A DNA stretch of 30,712 bases, taken from IMG/VR virus record IMGVR_UViG_3300021142_000124, positions 1 to 30,712 of that record, one strand, 5' to 3'. Origin of the DNA: a virus. The position numbers and the translations under genes were made by a program. Each line of letters begins with the position of its first letter. The stretch's first letter is position 1. The notes under the pieces were generated by a model. The model ran no database searches. It saw only the letters and a program-made list of their open reading frames with translations, and was not told the DNA's origin. Shown here in pieces: positions 7,838 through 12,687 of the stretch.

Positions 7838-8052
7838 TCTTCCTCCAGCTTCTTCAGCGCGACTTCAATCATGTCTCTTGCGTTCTTGTACCCTTCAACT
7901 TTTAGGCATTCATTCAACGCTTCAACCAAACCGAGGACTAAATCTTCTCGAATGTAGGGAACGTCCCTCGCAAGGATTTTTGTTCTGCTTACGCAAAGAA
8001 TTTCGTCATCAATGTAATCAGGATCAATCCAGAGTTCCTTTGGCGCGTTCAT
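7834..8052 (-). CDS. MNAPK-family phage protein, copy 1
   Basis: A 72-residue protein, MNAPKELWIDPDYIDD, then RDVPYIREDLVLGLVEALNE, ending ALKKLEEE. It shares the start, the central (D)(I/V)PYIRxDLVxGLVEAL block and the end with copy 2, so the two arose by duplication. GGAGGAAGA stands just before the ATG, and the same sequence recurs at the end of this gene, where it serves copy 2. Function unknown; expression in series with the genes downstream is expected. Confidence 0.7.
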   Translation of the reverse strand: MNAPKELWIDPDYIDDEILCVSRTKILARDVPYIREDLVLGLVEALNECLKVEGYKNARDMIEVALKKLEEE

Positions 8053-8117
8053 TCTTCCTCCTGAAAGGGTGGGAACCTCATGGGGATTTCACAGCCCCGT
8101 GAAAAGGATTTATCCAT
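8049..8117 (-). CDS. Possible 22-residue leader peptide
   Basis: A short reading frame starts MDKSFSRGCEIP and ends in Gln-(Glu)3. Its TGA overlaps the ATG of the MNAPK copy 1 gene, and its last codons supply that gene's GGAGGAAGA ribosome-binding site, the same coupling used between the later paralogues. GGGA lies six bases before its ATG. The frame spans the hairpins at 8071-8126, so its translation would open them. It may be only a chance frame or the remnant of a further paralogue's end. Confidence 0.25.
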   Translation of the reverse strand: MDKSFSRGCEIPMRFPPFQEEE

Positions 8118-8126
8118 TTGGTTCCC
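8071..8126 (-). other. Inverted repeat enclosing two hairpins (possible three-way junction)
   Basis: The 7-bp arms 8071-8077 (GGGAACC) and 8120-8126 (GGTTCCC) are perfectly complementary. They enclose a 4-bp GGGG/CCCC hairpin (8082-8085 with 8095-8098) and a short GGA/TCC hairpin (8106-8108 with 8113-8115). In the minus-strand transcript this lies between tRNA-Gln and the MNAPK genes. It could be a processing signal, a translation control element or a decayed tRNA; the arms look like an acceptor stem, but no anticodon arm is seen. The stretch 8127-8242 contains no gene I can support. Confidence 0.35.
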
Positions 8127-8242
8127 GTAATAAGTTGCCGAACTGTTCTCGGCGGTCAACCAGCGGAGGATTCCTTCAAGGAAACTGCACTGGATTTCGA
8201 CCCTGTACGTTCAATATGAGCTTAATGAAATAAGGGTCTTAT

Positions 8243-8316
8243 TGGCTGGGGGACTAGGATTCGAACCTAGATTGACGGGATCAAAACCCGTAGACCTGCC
8301 TTTAGTCGATCCCCCA
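8243..8316 (-). tRNA. tRNA-Gln (anticodon UUG)
   Basis: The minus strand folds into a full tRNA. The acceptor stem TGGGGGA pairs with TCCCCCA. The D arm is GAC...GTC. The anticodon stem ACGGG/CCCGT has loop TTTTGAT, giving anticodon TTG. The T arm is CTAGG-TTCGAAT-CCTAG. The 3' end GCCA is encoded, with discriminator G as in bacterial tRNA-Gln. The total is 74 nt with a short D loop. It starts two bases after the stop of the RecE-like gene and is thus probably cut from the same transcript. Phage tRNAs usually supplement codons that the phage uses more than the host (here CAA), or replace host tRNAs cut by defence nucleases. Confidence 0.95.
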
Positions 8317-8317
8317 A

Positions 8318-9082
8318 TTATTTCCACTTAGGAAGACTGAGTGTTTGTATTTCCTGAGAATAACCAGGCCACTCGTCGTTCTCTAAGCAATGCTTGTACA
8401 AGGCAAACAATCGATCACAATCCTGTTGGCCTTTTTCAATAGCCTCAGAATCTAGTGTGTAAATGGCTACAGCATACGGTGGTGACTTCTCTACGACAAC
8501 GAAGATAAAGTCATTAACATCCATTTCCCTATTGAATAGTTCCGTATACCAAGCCGCCTGACGGTAATACTTGTATCTAAGAACACTCTTTGCAAACTCA
8601 AGGGGGGATGCATCTTCAGTGGTCTTTAGGTCAACAATAATGCCGTCCTTTCTCAGGTAATCTGCTCTGGCCTTGACATGAATTCCATCAACAGTCTGGA
8701 AGCATGAGACTTCAGCGTCACCACCCTGGAGCAACTCCTTTGCCACAGGATGATTCAATACTGATTTCTGCATACCAATGACTTGCATATACATATCAGA
8801 ATTCAAGCCTTCAATCCCACGATCAAGCATCTCTACATGAGCCGCCTTGCCCTCCTTGGTTCGACGGTCATAGTCAGCTAACGCATATCGGTTTCCAAAC
8901 TCTTCTGGCTCTAGCACCGCACAGTGAACGGCACTACCGATCTGAAGAGCAGGAGACTGCTTTCTGTTGTATGTAGAACCCGCCTGAAAGTGAGCAGGTG
9001 ACAGATCCAGTAGATCAAGACCTGACTTTGATATCCCGATATTGTCGAAATACTGTTGCTGCGGAAAGTTGAATTCAAGCAT
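8318..9082 (-). CDS. RecE-like PD-(D/E)XK exonuclease
   Basis: The 254-residue protein matches the C-terminal nuclease domain of exonuclease VIII (RecE) and similar phage recombination nucleases. It shows SKSGLDLLDLSPAHFQAG near the start, then IGSAVHCAVLEPEEF, GIHVKARADYLRKDGIIVDL with the metal-binding Asp residues, the D-x-K-T motif (VDLKTTEDA), and YYRQAAWY with the QxxxY motif. Such enzymes resect double-strand ends 5' to 3' and hand ssDNA to a single-strand annealing protein, which is encoded here as ERF two genes upstream. The size equals the isolated domain; the long N-terminal part of E. coli RecE is absent, as is usual in phages. Confidence 0.85.
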   Translation of the reverse strand: MLEFNFPQQQYFDNIGISKSGLDLLDLSPAHFQAGSTYNRKQSPALQIGSAVHCAVLEPEEFGNRYALADYDRRTKEGKAAHVEMLDRGIEGLNSDMYMQVIGMQKSVLNHPVAKELLQGGDAEVSCFQTVDGIHVKARADYLRKDGIIVDLKTTEDASPLEFAKSVLRYKYYRQAAWYTELFNREMDVNDFIFVVVEKSPPYAVAIYTLDSEAIEKGQQDCDRLFALYKHCLENDEWPGYSQEIQTLSLPKWK

Positions 9083-9090
9083 CGTTATTC

Positions 9091-9345
9091 TCAGAACGGC
9101 AAATCTTCTTCTACAGTGGCGCGGCTTGCAGGAGAGCCATCTCTGGGCTTCGGCTCAAAGCAAGAAACCAGAATCGAATCACGATCACTAGGAACACCTG
9201 CAGGATTGAAGGTCTTATCCAGAGTCAGATATGGACCCTTGTCAGACTCCCATAGAGCGCCAATCGTCTTGTACTGCTTCTTAGGATTGCCGTTACGATC
9301 AACGTAAGAACCAGTGACAACTACCAAATCAAATTTCTTAGCCAT
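9091..9345 (-). CDS. Small recombination-cluster protein with SSB-like acidic tail
   Basis: An 84-residue protein: MAKKFDLVVVTGSYVDRNGN, GPYLTLDKTFNPAGVPSDRD, SILVSCFEPKPRDG and then a tail ending VEEDLPF. The beta-rich body resembles small phage proteins found between ERF/RecT and RecE genes. The final EEDLPF copies the acidic, Phe-terminated tip of bacterial SSB (DDDIPF), which recruits repair enzymes. I infer a single-strand DNA-binding or SSB-mimicking accessory role. The start overlaps the end of the ERF gene by eight bases, giving translational coupling. Confidence 0.6.
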   Translation of the reverse strand: MAKKFDLVVVTGSYVDRNGNPKKQYKTIGALWESDKGPYLTLDKTFNPAGVPSDRDSILVSCFEPKPRDGSPASRATVEEDLPF

Positions 9346-9916
9346 TGTTGTTTTCCTTGTTAGAAAGATTTACTGAATATCCCTTTGCAATGTTCTTCAA
9401 ACGATCGGCAAGACCGGGATTAATTTTCTTGAGTGCATCTACACCAGTCTTGGTGACATTGCGAAGCTCATCTAGTGATTCACACGCCTCAAGCTCTACA
9501 CGCCATTCCTCAAGTACCGCTTCTTCATCAACGCCCGCTGGTGAAGCTGTGACGGCCTCTAAGCCATCATGTTCAACGATCTCAAGGGCGGCTACCCACA
9601 GATAGCGTCGAGAATAAGTTTCGCAAGCGCCAATCTGCTGAATGGGATGCGTTCCTTTAAGAGGAGCATCTGCCATTGGAGAGGTGATCGTAATCATTCC
9701 TTCTCCTTCGGTTTCAAAGATGGTCATGGTTGCGTGAGTGTTGATAAAGGTCACAACCGCACACAATCCGACTTCATCAAAGATGCGTAGAGCAGGGACC
9801 AGAAAGTCCCCAAGTTCAAAGTATTTGTATCCTGCAAACTTGTTATGCCCAGTCTTTTCTAGCTTGGTAGCGTGGAACTTGATACGGGCTTCGTTCAGTT
9901 TCTTATAGATCGACAT
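9338..9916 (-). CDS. erf: ERF-family single-strand annealing protein
   Basis: A 192-residue protein starting MSIYKKLNEARIKFHAT. It shows the ERF pattern: GYKYFELGDFLVPALRIFDE, then a beta-rich part, and PIQQIGACETYSRRYLWVAA, the strongly conserved end of the ERF domain. ERF proteins bind ssDNA and anneal complementary strands in phage recombination and genome circularisation. The start at 9916 has GGAG nine bases upstream; an in-frame ATG at 10048 would add 44 residues that overlap the 56-residue gene and do not look like ERF. The C-terminal 60 residues (ESLDELRNVTKTGVDALKK) form the usual helical tail. It works with the RecE-like nuclease encoded downstream. Confidence 0.88.
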   Translation of the reverse strand: MSIYKKLNEARIKFHATKLEKTGHNKFAGYKYFELGDFLVPALRIFDEVGLCAVVTFINTHATMTIFETEGEGMITITSPMADAPLKGTHPIQQIGACETYSRRYLWVAALEIVEHDGLEAVTASPAGVDEEAVLEEWRVELEACESLDELRNVTKTGVDALKKINPGLADRLKNIAKGYSVNLSNKENNNG

Positions 9917-10073
9917 TTGAGATATCTCCTTCCGTTTCCAATGTGTAATGATCGAGGATTTGCTCAATCGCGTATTTCTTTCGTAGGACCCCTTCGACGA
10001 TGAGGGAAAGCTCATCAATGTCCTTGGATAATTCTTCGTACTGCTCATTCAGTTTCTTAAAGTCGATAGCCAT
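9903..10073 (-). CDS. Small coiled-coil protein (56 aa)
   Basis: A short frame between the ERF gene and the 93-residue gene, starting MAIDFKKLNEQYEELSKDID and continuing ELSLIVEGVLRKKYAIEQIL. The heptad-like Leu/Ile spacing suggests one long amphipathic helix or coiled coil. It overlaps its neighbours by 17 and 14 nt, like other genes of this unit, and contains the GGAG that serves ERF. No strong ribosome-binding site is seen for it, so it may rely on coupling to the upstream gene. Function unknown. Confidence 0.5.
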   Translation of the reverse strand: MAIDFKKLNEQYEELSKDIDELSLIVEGVLRKKYAIEQILDHYTLETEGDISNVDL

Positions 10074-10338
10074 AGCGTTTCATTGCCTCCTCTATGTTGT
10101 TTCTTAATGCTCTGCGGGCTTTTGAGTCAGATGCTAATTGCACCTGTTTGTTGGCGTATGCCCACAGACCTTTCCTATACTCAATCGGATCAATATCAAG
10201 AAGCTGAAAGTAAGGATCAGACCTCGGTCCAATCAGAAACTCTGCTGCATGAAGACCATCATCATCATGTTGCTTTGCGTCTGATATCGCATTCTCAATA
10301 ATTGCGCCGATTAATTTTCTTTCTGGTAGTGCGTCCAT
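10057..10338 (-). CDS. Hypothetical phage protein, first gene of the recombination unit
   Basis: A 93-residue protein with NAISDAKQHDDDGLHAAEFL, then GPRSDPYFQLLDIDPIEYRK and a basic C-terminal helix (KARRALRNNIEEAMKRYGY). Small proteins with this 'FL-G-RSDPYFQLLDIDPIEYR' layout are frequent at the start of phage recombination operons; function unknown. The predicted -10 box at 10345-10350 leaves only a few bases before the ATG, so the transcript may be leaderless; no ribosome-binding site exists upstream. Confidence 0.65.
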   Translation of the reverse strand: MDALPERKLIGAIIENAISDAKQHDDDGLHAAEFLIGPRSDPYFQLLDIDPIEYRKGLWAYANKQVQLASDSKARRALRNNIEEAMKRYGYRL

Positions 10339-10344
10339 GAATTT

Positions 10345-10372
10345 AGTCTATCGCCTGAAATTCAGATTGCAA
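10345..10372 (-). promoter_or_regulatory. Promoter of the ERF/RecE unit
   Basis: On the minus strand, TTGCAA (10372-10367) and TAGACT (10350-10345) are separated by 16 bases, acceptable for a sigma-70 promoter. The sequence around the -35 box, TTGCAATC(C/T)GA followed by T-rich sequence, recurs at the second minus-strand promoter at 12621-12648, which supports both. The expected start point falls at or next to the ATG at 10338. Confidence 0.5.
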
Positions 10373-10394
10373 TAGGGGTAAGGACATTTTTTGC

Positions 10395-10424
10395 AAAAAA
10401 AAGGGCCAGGAATGAGACTGGCCC
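10395..10424 (-). terminator. Rho-independent terminator of the ThyX/RHH unit
   Basis: On the minus strand, GGGCCAG (10424-10418) pairs perfectly with CTGGCCC (10409-10403) across an 8-base loop and is followed by eight T residues. It lies just after the last gene of the ThyX unit (stop at 10452) and ahead of the next promoter, so it separates two transcription units. Confidence 0.85.
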
Positions 10425-10451
10425 GAACTGGGAGGAGATAACAATGAAAGA

Positions 10452-10616
10452 TCAATGCAGGGAGCTATGCTCAACCTGTTTGAGATCGCTCAATGTCGAG
10501 TTCAACGATATCACAACCATCCGAGCCAGAGCAACAGGATCTTCAACTCTGTACATCAGATCGCCTAGAAGAGCGACTGACAGACTTGCGGCTTCGTGAA
10601 CCTGGCTTGCGTTCAT
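10452..10616 (-). CDS. Hypothetical protein (54 aa)
   Basis: The frame is open from 10769, but most of that part overlaps the RHH gene in another frame; the ATG at 10616 is the more likely start. The product (MNASQVHEAASLSVALLGDL, then EDPVALARMVVISLNSTLSD) is a regular pair of amphipathic helices. It overlaps the last 74 nt of the RHH gene and is followed after 27 nt by the terminator. No family is recognised and the ribosome-binding site is poor. Confidence 0.45.
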   Translation of the reverse strand: MNASQVHEAASLSVALLGDLMYRVEDPVALARMVVISLNSTLSDLKQVEHSSLH

Positions 10617-10878
10617 ATCCACTGACGTTGTTATCTTGTAGAAGTCTCTGCAAGAGTTCGCGAATTCTAGGTTCGTTACTTGTCTTGAGTTCCTCGTAAA
10701 CAGTTTCATCATCCAGTCCTTGAAGGAAGTATTTGAGGCCATTTGTTTTCTCGAAAAGGTGTCTGTCAAGGATGTAGAAGATAACTGAACTGACCGTCAT
10801 GTGGTTCTGGTCAGAAATCTCCTTGATCCGCTCGTAGAGTACCATCGGCACTCTCATGTTTACTGCTTTATAGTCCAC
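10543..10878 (-). CDS. Ribbon-helix-helix DNA-binding protein
   Basis: Starting at the GTG at 10878 (GGAAGG six bases before it, inside the end of thyX), the 111-residue product has an Arc/CopG-like segment, VNMRVPMVLYERIKEISDQN and HMTVSSVIFYILDRHLF, i.e. a beta strand followed by two helices. The rest is a helical middle part (DDETVYEELKTSNEPRIREL) and a basic Arg/Ser-rich tail (GSRSRKSVSRSSRR). It is probably a DNA-binding regulator of phage transcription; the operator is unknown. An ATG at 10857 is an alternative start. The arginine-serine tail is unusual and could bind nucleic acid non-specifically. Confidence 0.7.
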   Translation of the reverse strand: MDYKAVNMRVPMVLYERIKEISDQNHMTVSSVIFYILDRHLFEKTNGLKYFLQGLDDETVYEELKTSNEPRIRELLQRLLQDNNVSGYERKPGSRSRKSVSRSSRRSDVQS

Positions 10879-11515
10879 GGAGTGCCTTCCAGCTTTCAGG
10901 AAAAAGAACGGACATATATTTCTCAATCTCTCTGGCAACTTCAGCCGTTTCCCTCTGTGCGTGAGGGTCAAGACGTTGATTGCACACCCGAGCGAAGAAA
11001 TAGAGTGAGCCAGTCCATATCCATGTCGTTTCCGTACAGAGCGGCAGGATAGCTCTGGCTTGTTCTGGGCATACGCCTAACATCAGCAGGTCGTTATAGA
11101 GCAGATAAACACGATCCATTGTGTCGGCTATCTGACTTGATAAAGCCGTGTCTACGGTTATGCAGTCATCACTAGATCCCTGCTTCACATTCTCTGCGCG
11201 TTTACGCCATTTCTTAGGCATATCAAACACAGGGGGCGTATCTACATATCTTCTTGAGACTTCGTTGACTGAGCCTCCCATCTGATGCTTTGCAAGTTGC
11301 CTAGCCACATAGATTGGCATCGTGACTCTAAAGCTGGCGGTTGCATGAGTGAACGGAGTCCAGTGCTTGTTCCTAGCAAGATAGCTTATTAAAGACTTAT
11401 CCCGTTCACTTAAATTGCCTTCATCATCTAAGTAAGAAGTTTTATCAAAGCTGACTCTGGCTGAGTTCACAACAGACAGGTCGTTTCCAGAATGGTCTAG
11501 CAAATCTACTCTCAC
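10868..11515 (-). CDS. thyX: Flavin-dependent thymidylate synthase ThyX
   Basis: The 215-residue protein is a complete ThyX, which makes dTMP from dUMP with FAD, NADPH and methylene-tetrahydrofolate. HWTPFTHATASFRVTMPIYV and ARQLAKHQMGGSVNEVSRRY (about residues 51-90) hold the ThyX motif; the classic RHR triad reads KHQ here, a variant that I recall in other phage enzymes. The C-terminal helices carry ARAILPLCTETTWIWTGSLY, which contains active-site-lining residues. It starts with GTG, coupled to the previous gene by a GTGA overlap and preceded by GAGGA. It supplies dTTP for phage DNA synthesis. Confidence 0.93.
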   Translation of the reverse strand: MRVDLLDHSGNDLSVVNSARVSFDKTSYLDDEGNLSERDKSLISYLARNKHWTPFTHATASFRVTMPIYVARQLAKHQMGGSVNEVSRRYVDTPPVFDMPKKWRKRAENVKQGSSDDCITVDTALSSQIADTMDRVYLLYNDLLMLGVCPEQARAILPLCTETTWIWTGSLYFFARVCNQRLDPHAQRETAEVAREIEKYMSVLFPESWKALRGL

Positions 11516-11733
11516 GGTTCGTCCTCGTATGCCCAGAATTGATCTTCAATGTTCTCGACCTCAAGATCAGAAAGAATCGGATAGATATCTACTTCAATCT
11601 TTCCGTTATCCCAAAGCACTTGCTCAATCTCAAACTCATCATCACAGCCTGGATCTTCAAGAGTAGCGTCATAGCCTTTTGAAAAGTTGTATTTAAGCGT
11701 AACGGTAGTTCCGTTTAAAAGATCGACTCTCAT
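11512..11733 (-). CDS. Hypothetical protein upstream of ThyX
   Basis: A 73-residue acidic, beta-rich protein: MRVDLLNGTTVTLKYNFSKG, then DDEFEIEQVLWDNGKIEVDI and a helical end. The start at 11733 has AGGGGG at good distance; the frame continues upstream to 11766 without a better site. The first six residues, MRVDLL, are identical to those of ThyX, the next gene, though the codons differ. No family is recognised. Confidence 0.55.
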   Translation of the reverse strand: MRVDLLNGTTVTLKYNFSKGYDATLEDPGCDDEFEIEQVLWDNGKIEVDIYPILSDLEVENIEDQFWAYEDEP

Positions 11734-11915
11734 CTTGCCCCCTTCGTCCAGGTGTACTGAGTGCAACGTGCTTCAATTCCAAAAGGCTCTGTAGCCGTAC
11801 AAGAGAACTGCTTTTCGCTAATCGTTACTGACTTCTTGCTGAATGAATACACAGACCAGACTAGGGTGGCTGCTATAAATCCGATAATTGCATATAGAGC
11901 GATATTGGTTTTCAT
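11730..11915 (-). CDS. Small membrane-anchored protein
   Basis: A 61-residue protein with a short basic start and one hydrophobic segment (IALYAIIGFIAATLVWSVY, residues about 4-22), followed by a polar part with two cysteines (QFSCTATEPFGIEARCTQY). The ATG at 11915 has AGGAG seven bases upstream; the ATG at 11921 is too close to it. The topology suggests an inner-membrane anchor with a periplasmic, possibly disulfide-bonded tail. Function unknown. ATGA-like overlap joins it to the next gene. Confidence 0.55.
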   Translation of the reverse strand: MKTNIALYAIIGFIAATLVWSVYSFSKKSVTISEKQFSCTATEPFGIEARCTQYTWTKGAR

Positions 11916-11924
11916 TGTCATCTC

Positions 11925-12245
11925 CTAAAGTTTCTTGTACTGCTTAACGTAGTGAGCATGATTCGATTTCTTCGTTGATTTTGTAAAACCCTCCCATGAC
12001 ACTAGATTGTGCTTCAGGTATTGACGGATCAGCCCACCAAATGCCGCTGACCACGCCTGTGGAGCGTGAGGCTCACCAATCACTTCTTTGATGTAATCGT
12101 TCACATCTCCACCCGTAAACAGTTTTCCGGGCGCATAAGACATTAGAAGGGCTTCTGCGACCATTACATAAGCCGTCTTCCAATCAGAATCGGCGTTTTG
12201 TTTAACCAGAGCGATTCCATCTTCTTTAAGTTGTTGTCCAATCAT
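11925..12245 (-). CDS. Hypothetical protein
   Basis: A 106-residue protein: MIGQQLKEDGIALVKQNADS, WKTAYVMVAEALLMSYAPGK, then FTGGDVNDYIKEVIGEPHAP and a basic end (TKSTKKSNHAHYVKQYKKL). The layout (helix, 'F-TG-DV', 'IGEPHHPNAWGA' type motif, basic tail) is that of a small phage family found in early regions, whose role is unknown; it resembles winged-helix regulators in length and order. The start at 12245 is ATGA-coupled to the upstream gene, with GGAG and GGGA upstream. Confidence 0.6.
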   Translation of the reverse strand: MIGQQLKEDGIALVKQNADSDWKTAYVMVAEALLMSYAPGKLFTGGDVNDYIKEVIGEPHAPQAWSAAFGGLIRQYLKHNLVSWEGFTKSTKKSNHAHYVKQYKKL

Positions 12246-12583
12246 GATTCCCACTCCACCCTGACAGTTGCTATACAACCACCTTCGGCCTGACCCACAG
12301 CCTCTTCTAAGGTGTCATAAATCACCCCAGCTTCTCCGCAGCTATACAAATTAATCCAGCCCTCATGCTTTGTGGTTGCCATAAAAAGATCCTTATCATG
12401 ATCTTCTATCTCGTCACCCATGAACTTGCCCTCGACAGTCCATGAAAATAGCCAATCACCAATCACGCCTTGCAAACAATGTTTGTTAGCGCAATCAAAC
12501 CAAACAAGCTGACTAACTTCGCGACCATCACGGGTCACAACCTTTGCACCATTGTGTGCTGCGTCTACGTTAAACGGTTTCAT
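12242..12583 (-). CDS. Conserved phage protein, first gene of the ThyX unit
   Basis: A 113-residue beta-rich protein with MKPFNVDAAHNGAKVVTRDG, REVSQLVWFD and DKDLFMATTKHEGWINLYSC. The 'KPF-AA-G--V-TRDGR' start and 'DLFM--TK-EGWIN-Y' middle are typical of a common small phage protein family of unknown role. AAAGGAG lies nine bases before the ATG and is part of the hairpin at 12593-12607, so translation may be controlled. It is the first gene behind the minus-strand promoter at 12621-12648. Confidence 0.7.
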   Translation of the reverse strand: MKPFNVDAAHNGAKVVTRDGREVSQLVWFDCANKHCLQGVIGDWLFSWTVEGKFMGDEIEDHDKDLFMATTKHEGWINLYSCGEAGVIYDTLEEAVGQAEGGCIATVRVEWES

Positions 12584-12592
12584 TGTTTTCTC

Positions 12593-12607
12593 CTTTACCC
12601 CGTAAAG
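12593..12607 (-). promoter_or_regulatory. Hairpin overlapping the ribosome-binding site
   Basis: In the minus-strand leader CTTTAC (12607-12602) can pair with GTAAAG (12598-12593) across a three-base GGG loop. The AAAG of the AAAGGAG site of the 12583 gene lies in the stem, so the fold could lower its translation. The hairpin is short and the effect is inferred. Confidence 0.35.
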
Positions 12608-12620
12608 TGGGGATGGATAG

Positions 12621-12648
12621 ACTTTATCAGGAAAAAATCGGATTGCAA
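12621..12648 (-). promoter_or_regulatory. Promoter of the ThyX unit
   Basis: On the minus strand, TTGCAA (12648-12643) and TAAAGT (12626-12621) are 16 bases apart. The surrounding sequence, TTGCAATCCGATTTT, is closely matched by the promoter at 10345-10372 (TTGCAATCTGAATTT), suggesting that both units answer to the same polymerase or regulator. Its -35 box lies only five bases from the -35 box of the divergent plus-strand promoter. Confidence 0.55.
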
Positions 12649-12653
12649 GGGGG

Positions 12654-12681
12654 TTGACAAACTTTTTTTAGTGATTAGAAT
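12654..12681 (+). promoter_or_regulatory. Promoter of the queD-dcm operon
   Basis: TTGACA (12654-12659, consensus) and TAGAAT (12676-12681) are separated by 16 bases, a strong sigma-70 type promoter pointing right. It drives the structured leader and, if transcription passes the hairpin at 12713-12798, the queD operon. Back-to-back placement with the minus-strand promoter suggests that one bound protein could control both. Confidence 0.7.
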
Positions 12682-12687
12682 TTGGAT

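Noticed and set aside
8062-8130. A second complete tRNA next to tRNA-Gln
   Set aside because: The 7-bp arms look like an acceptor stem, but only about 42 bases lie between them and no anticodon or standard T arm is present.
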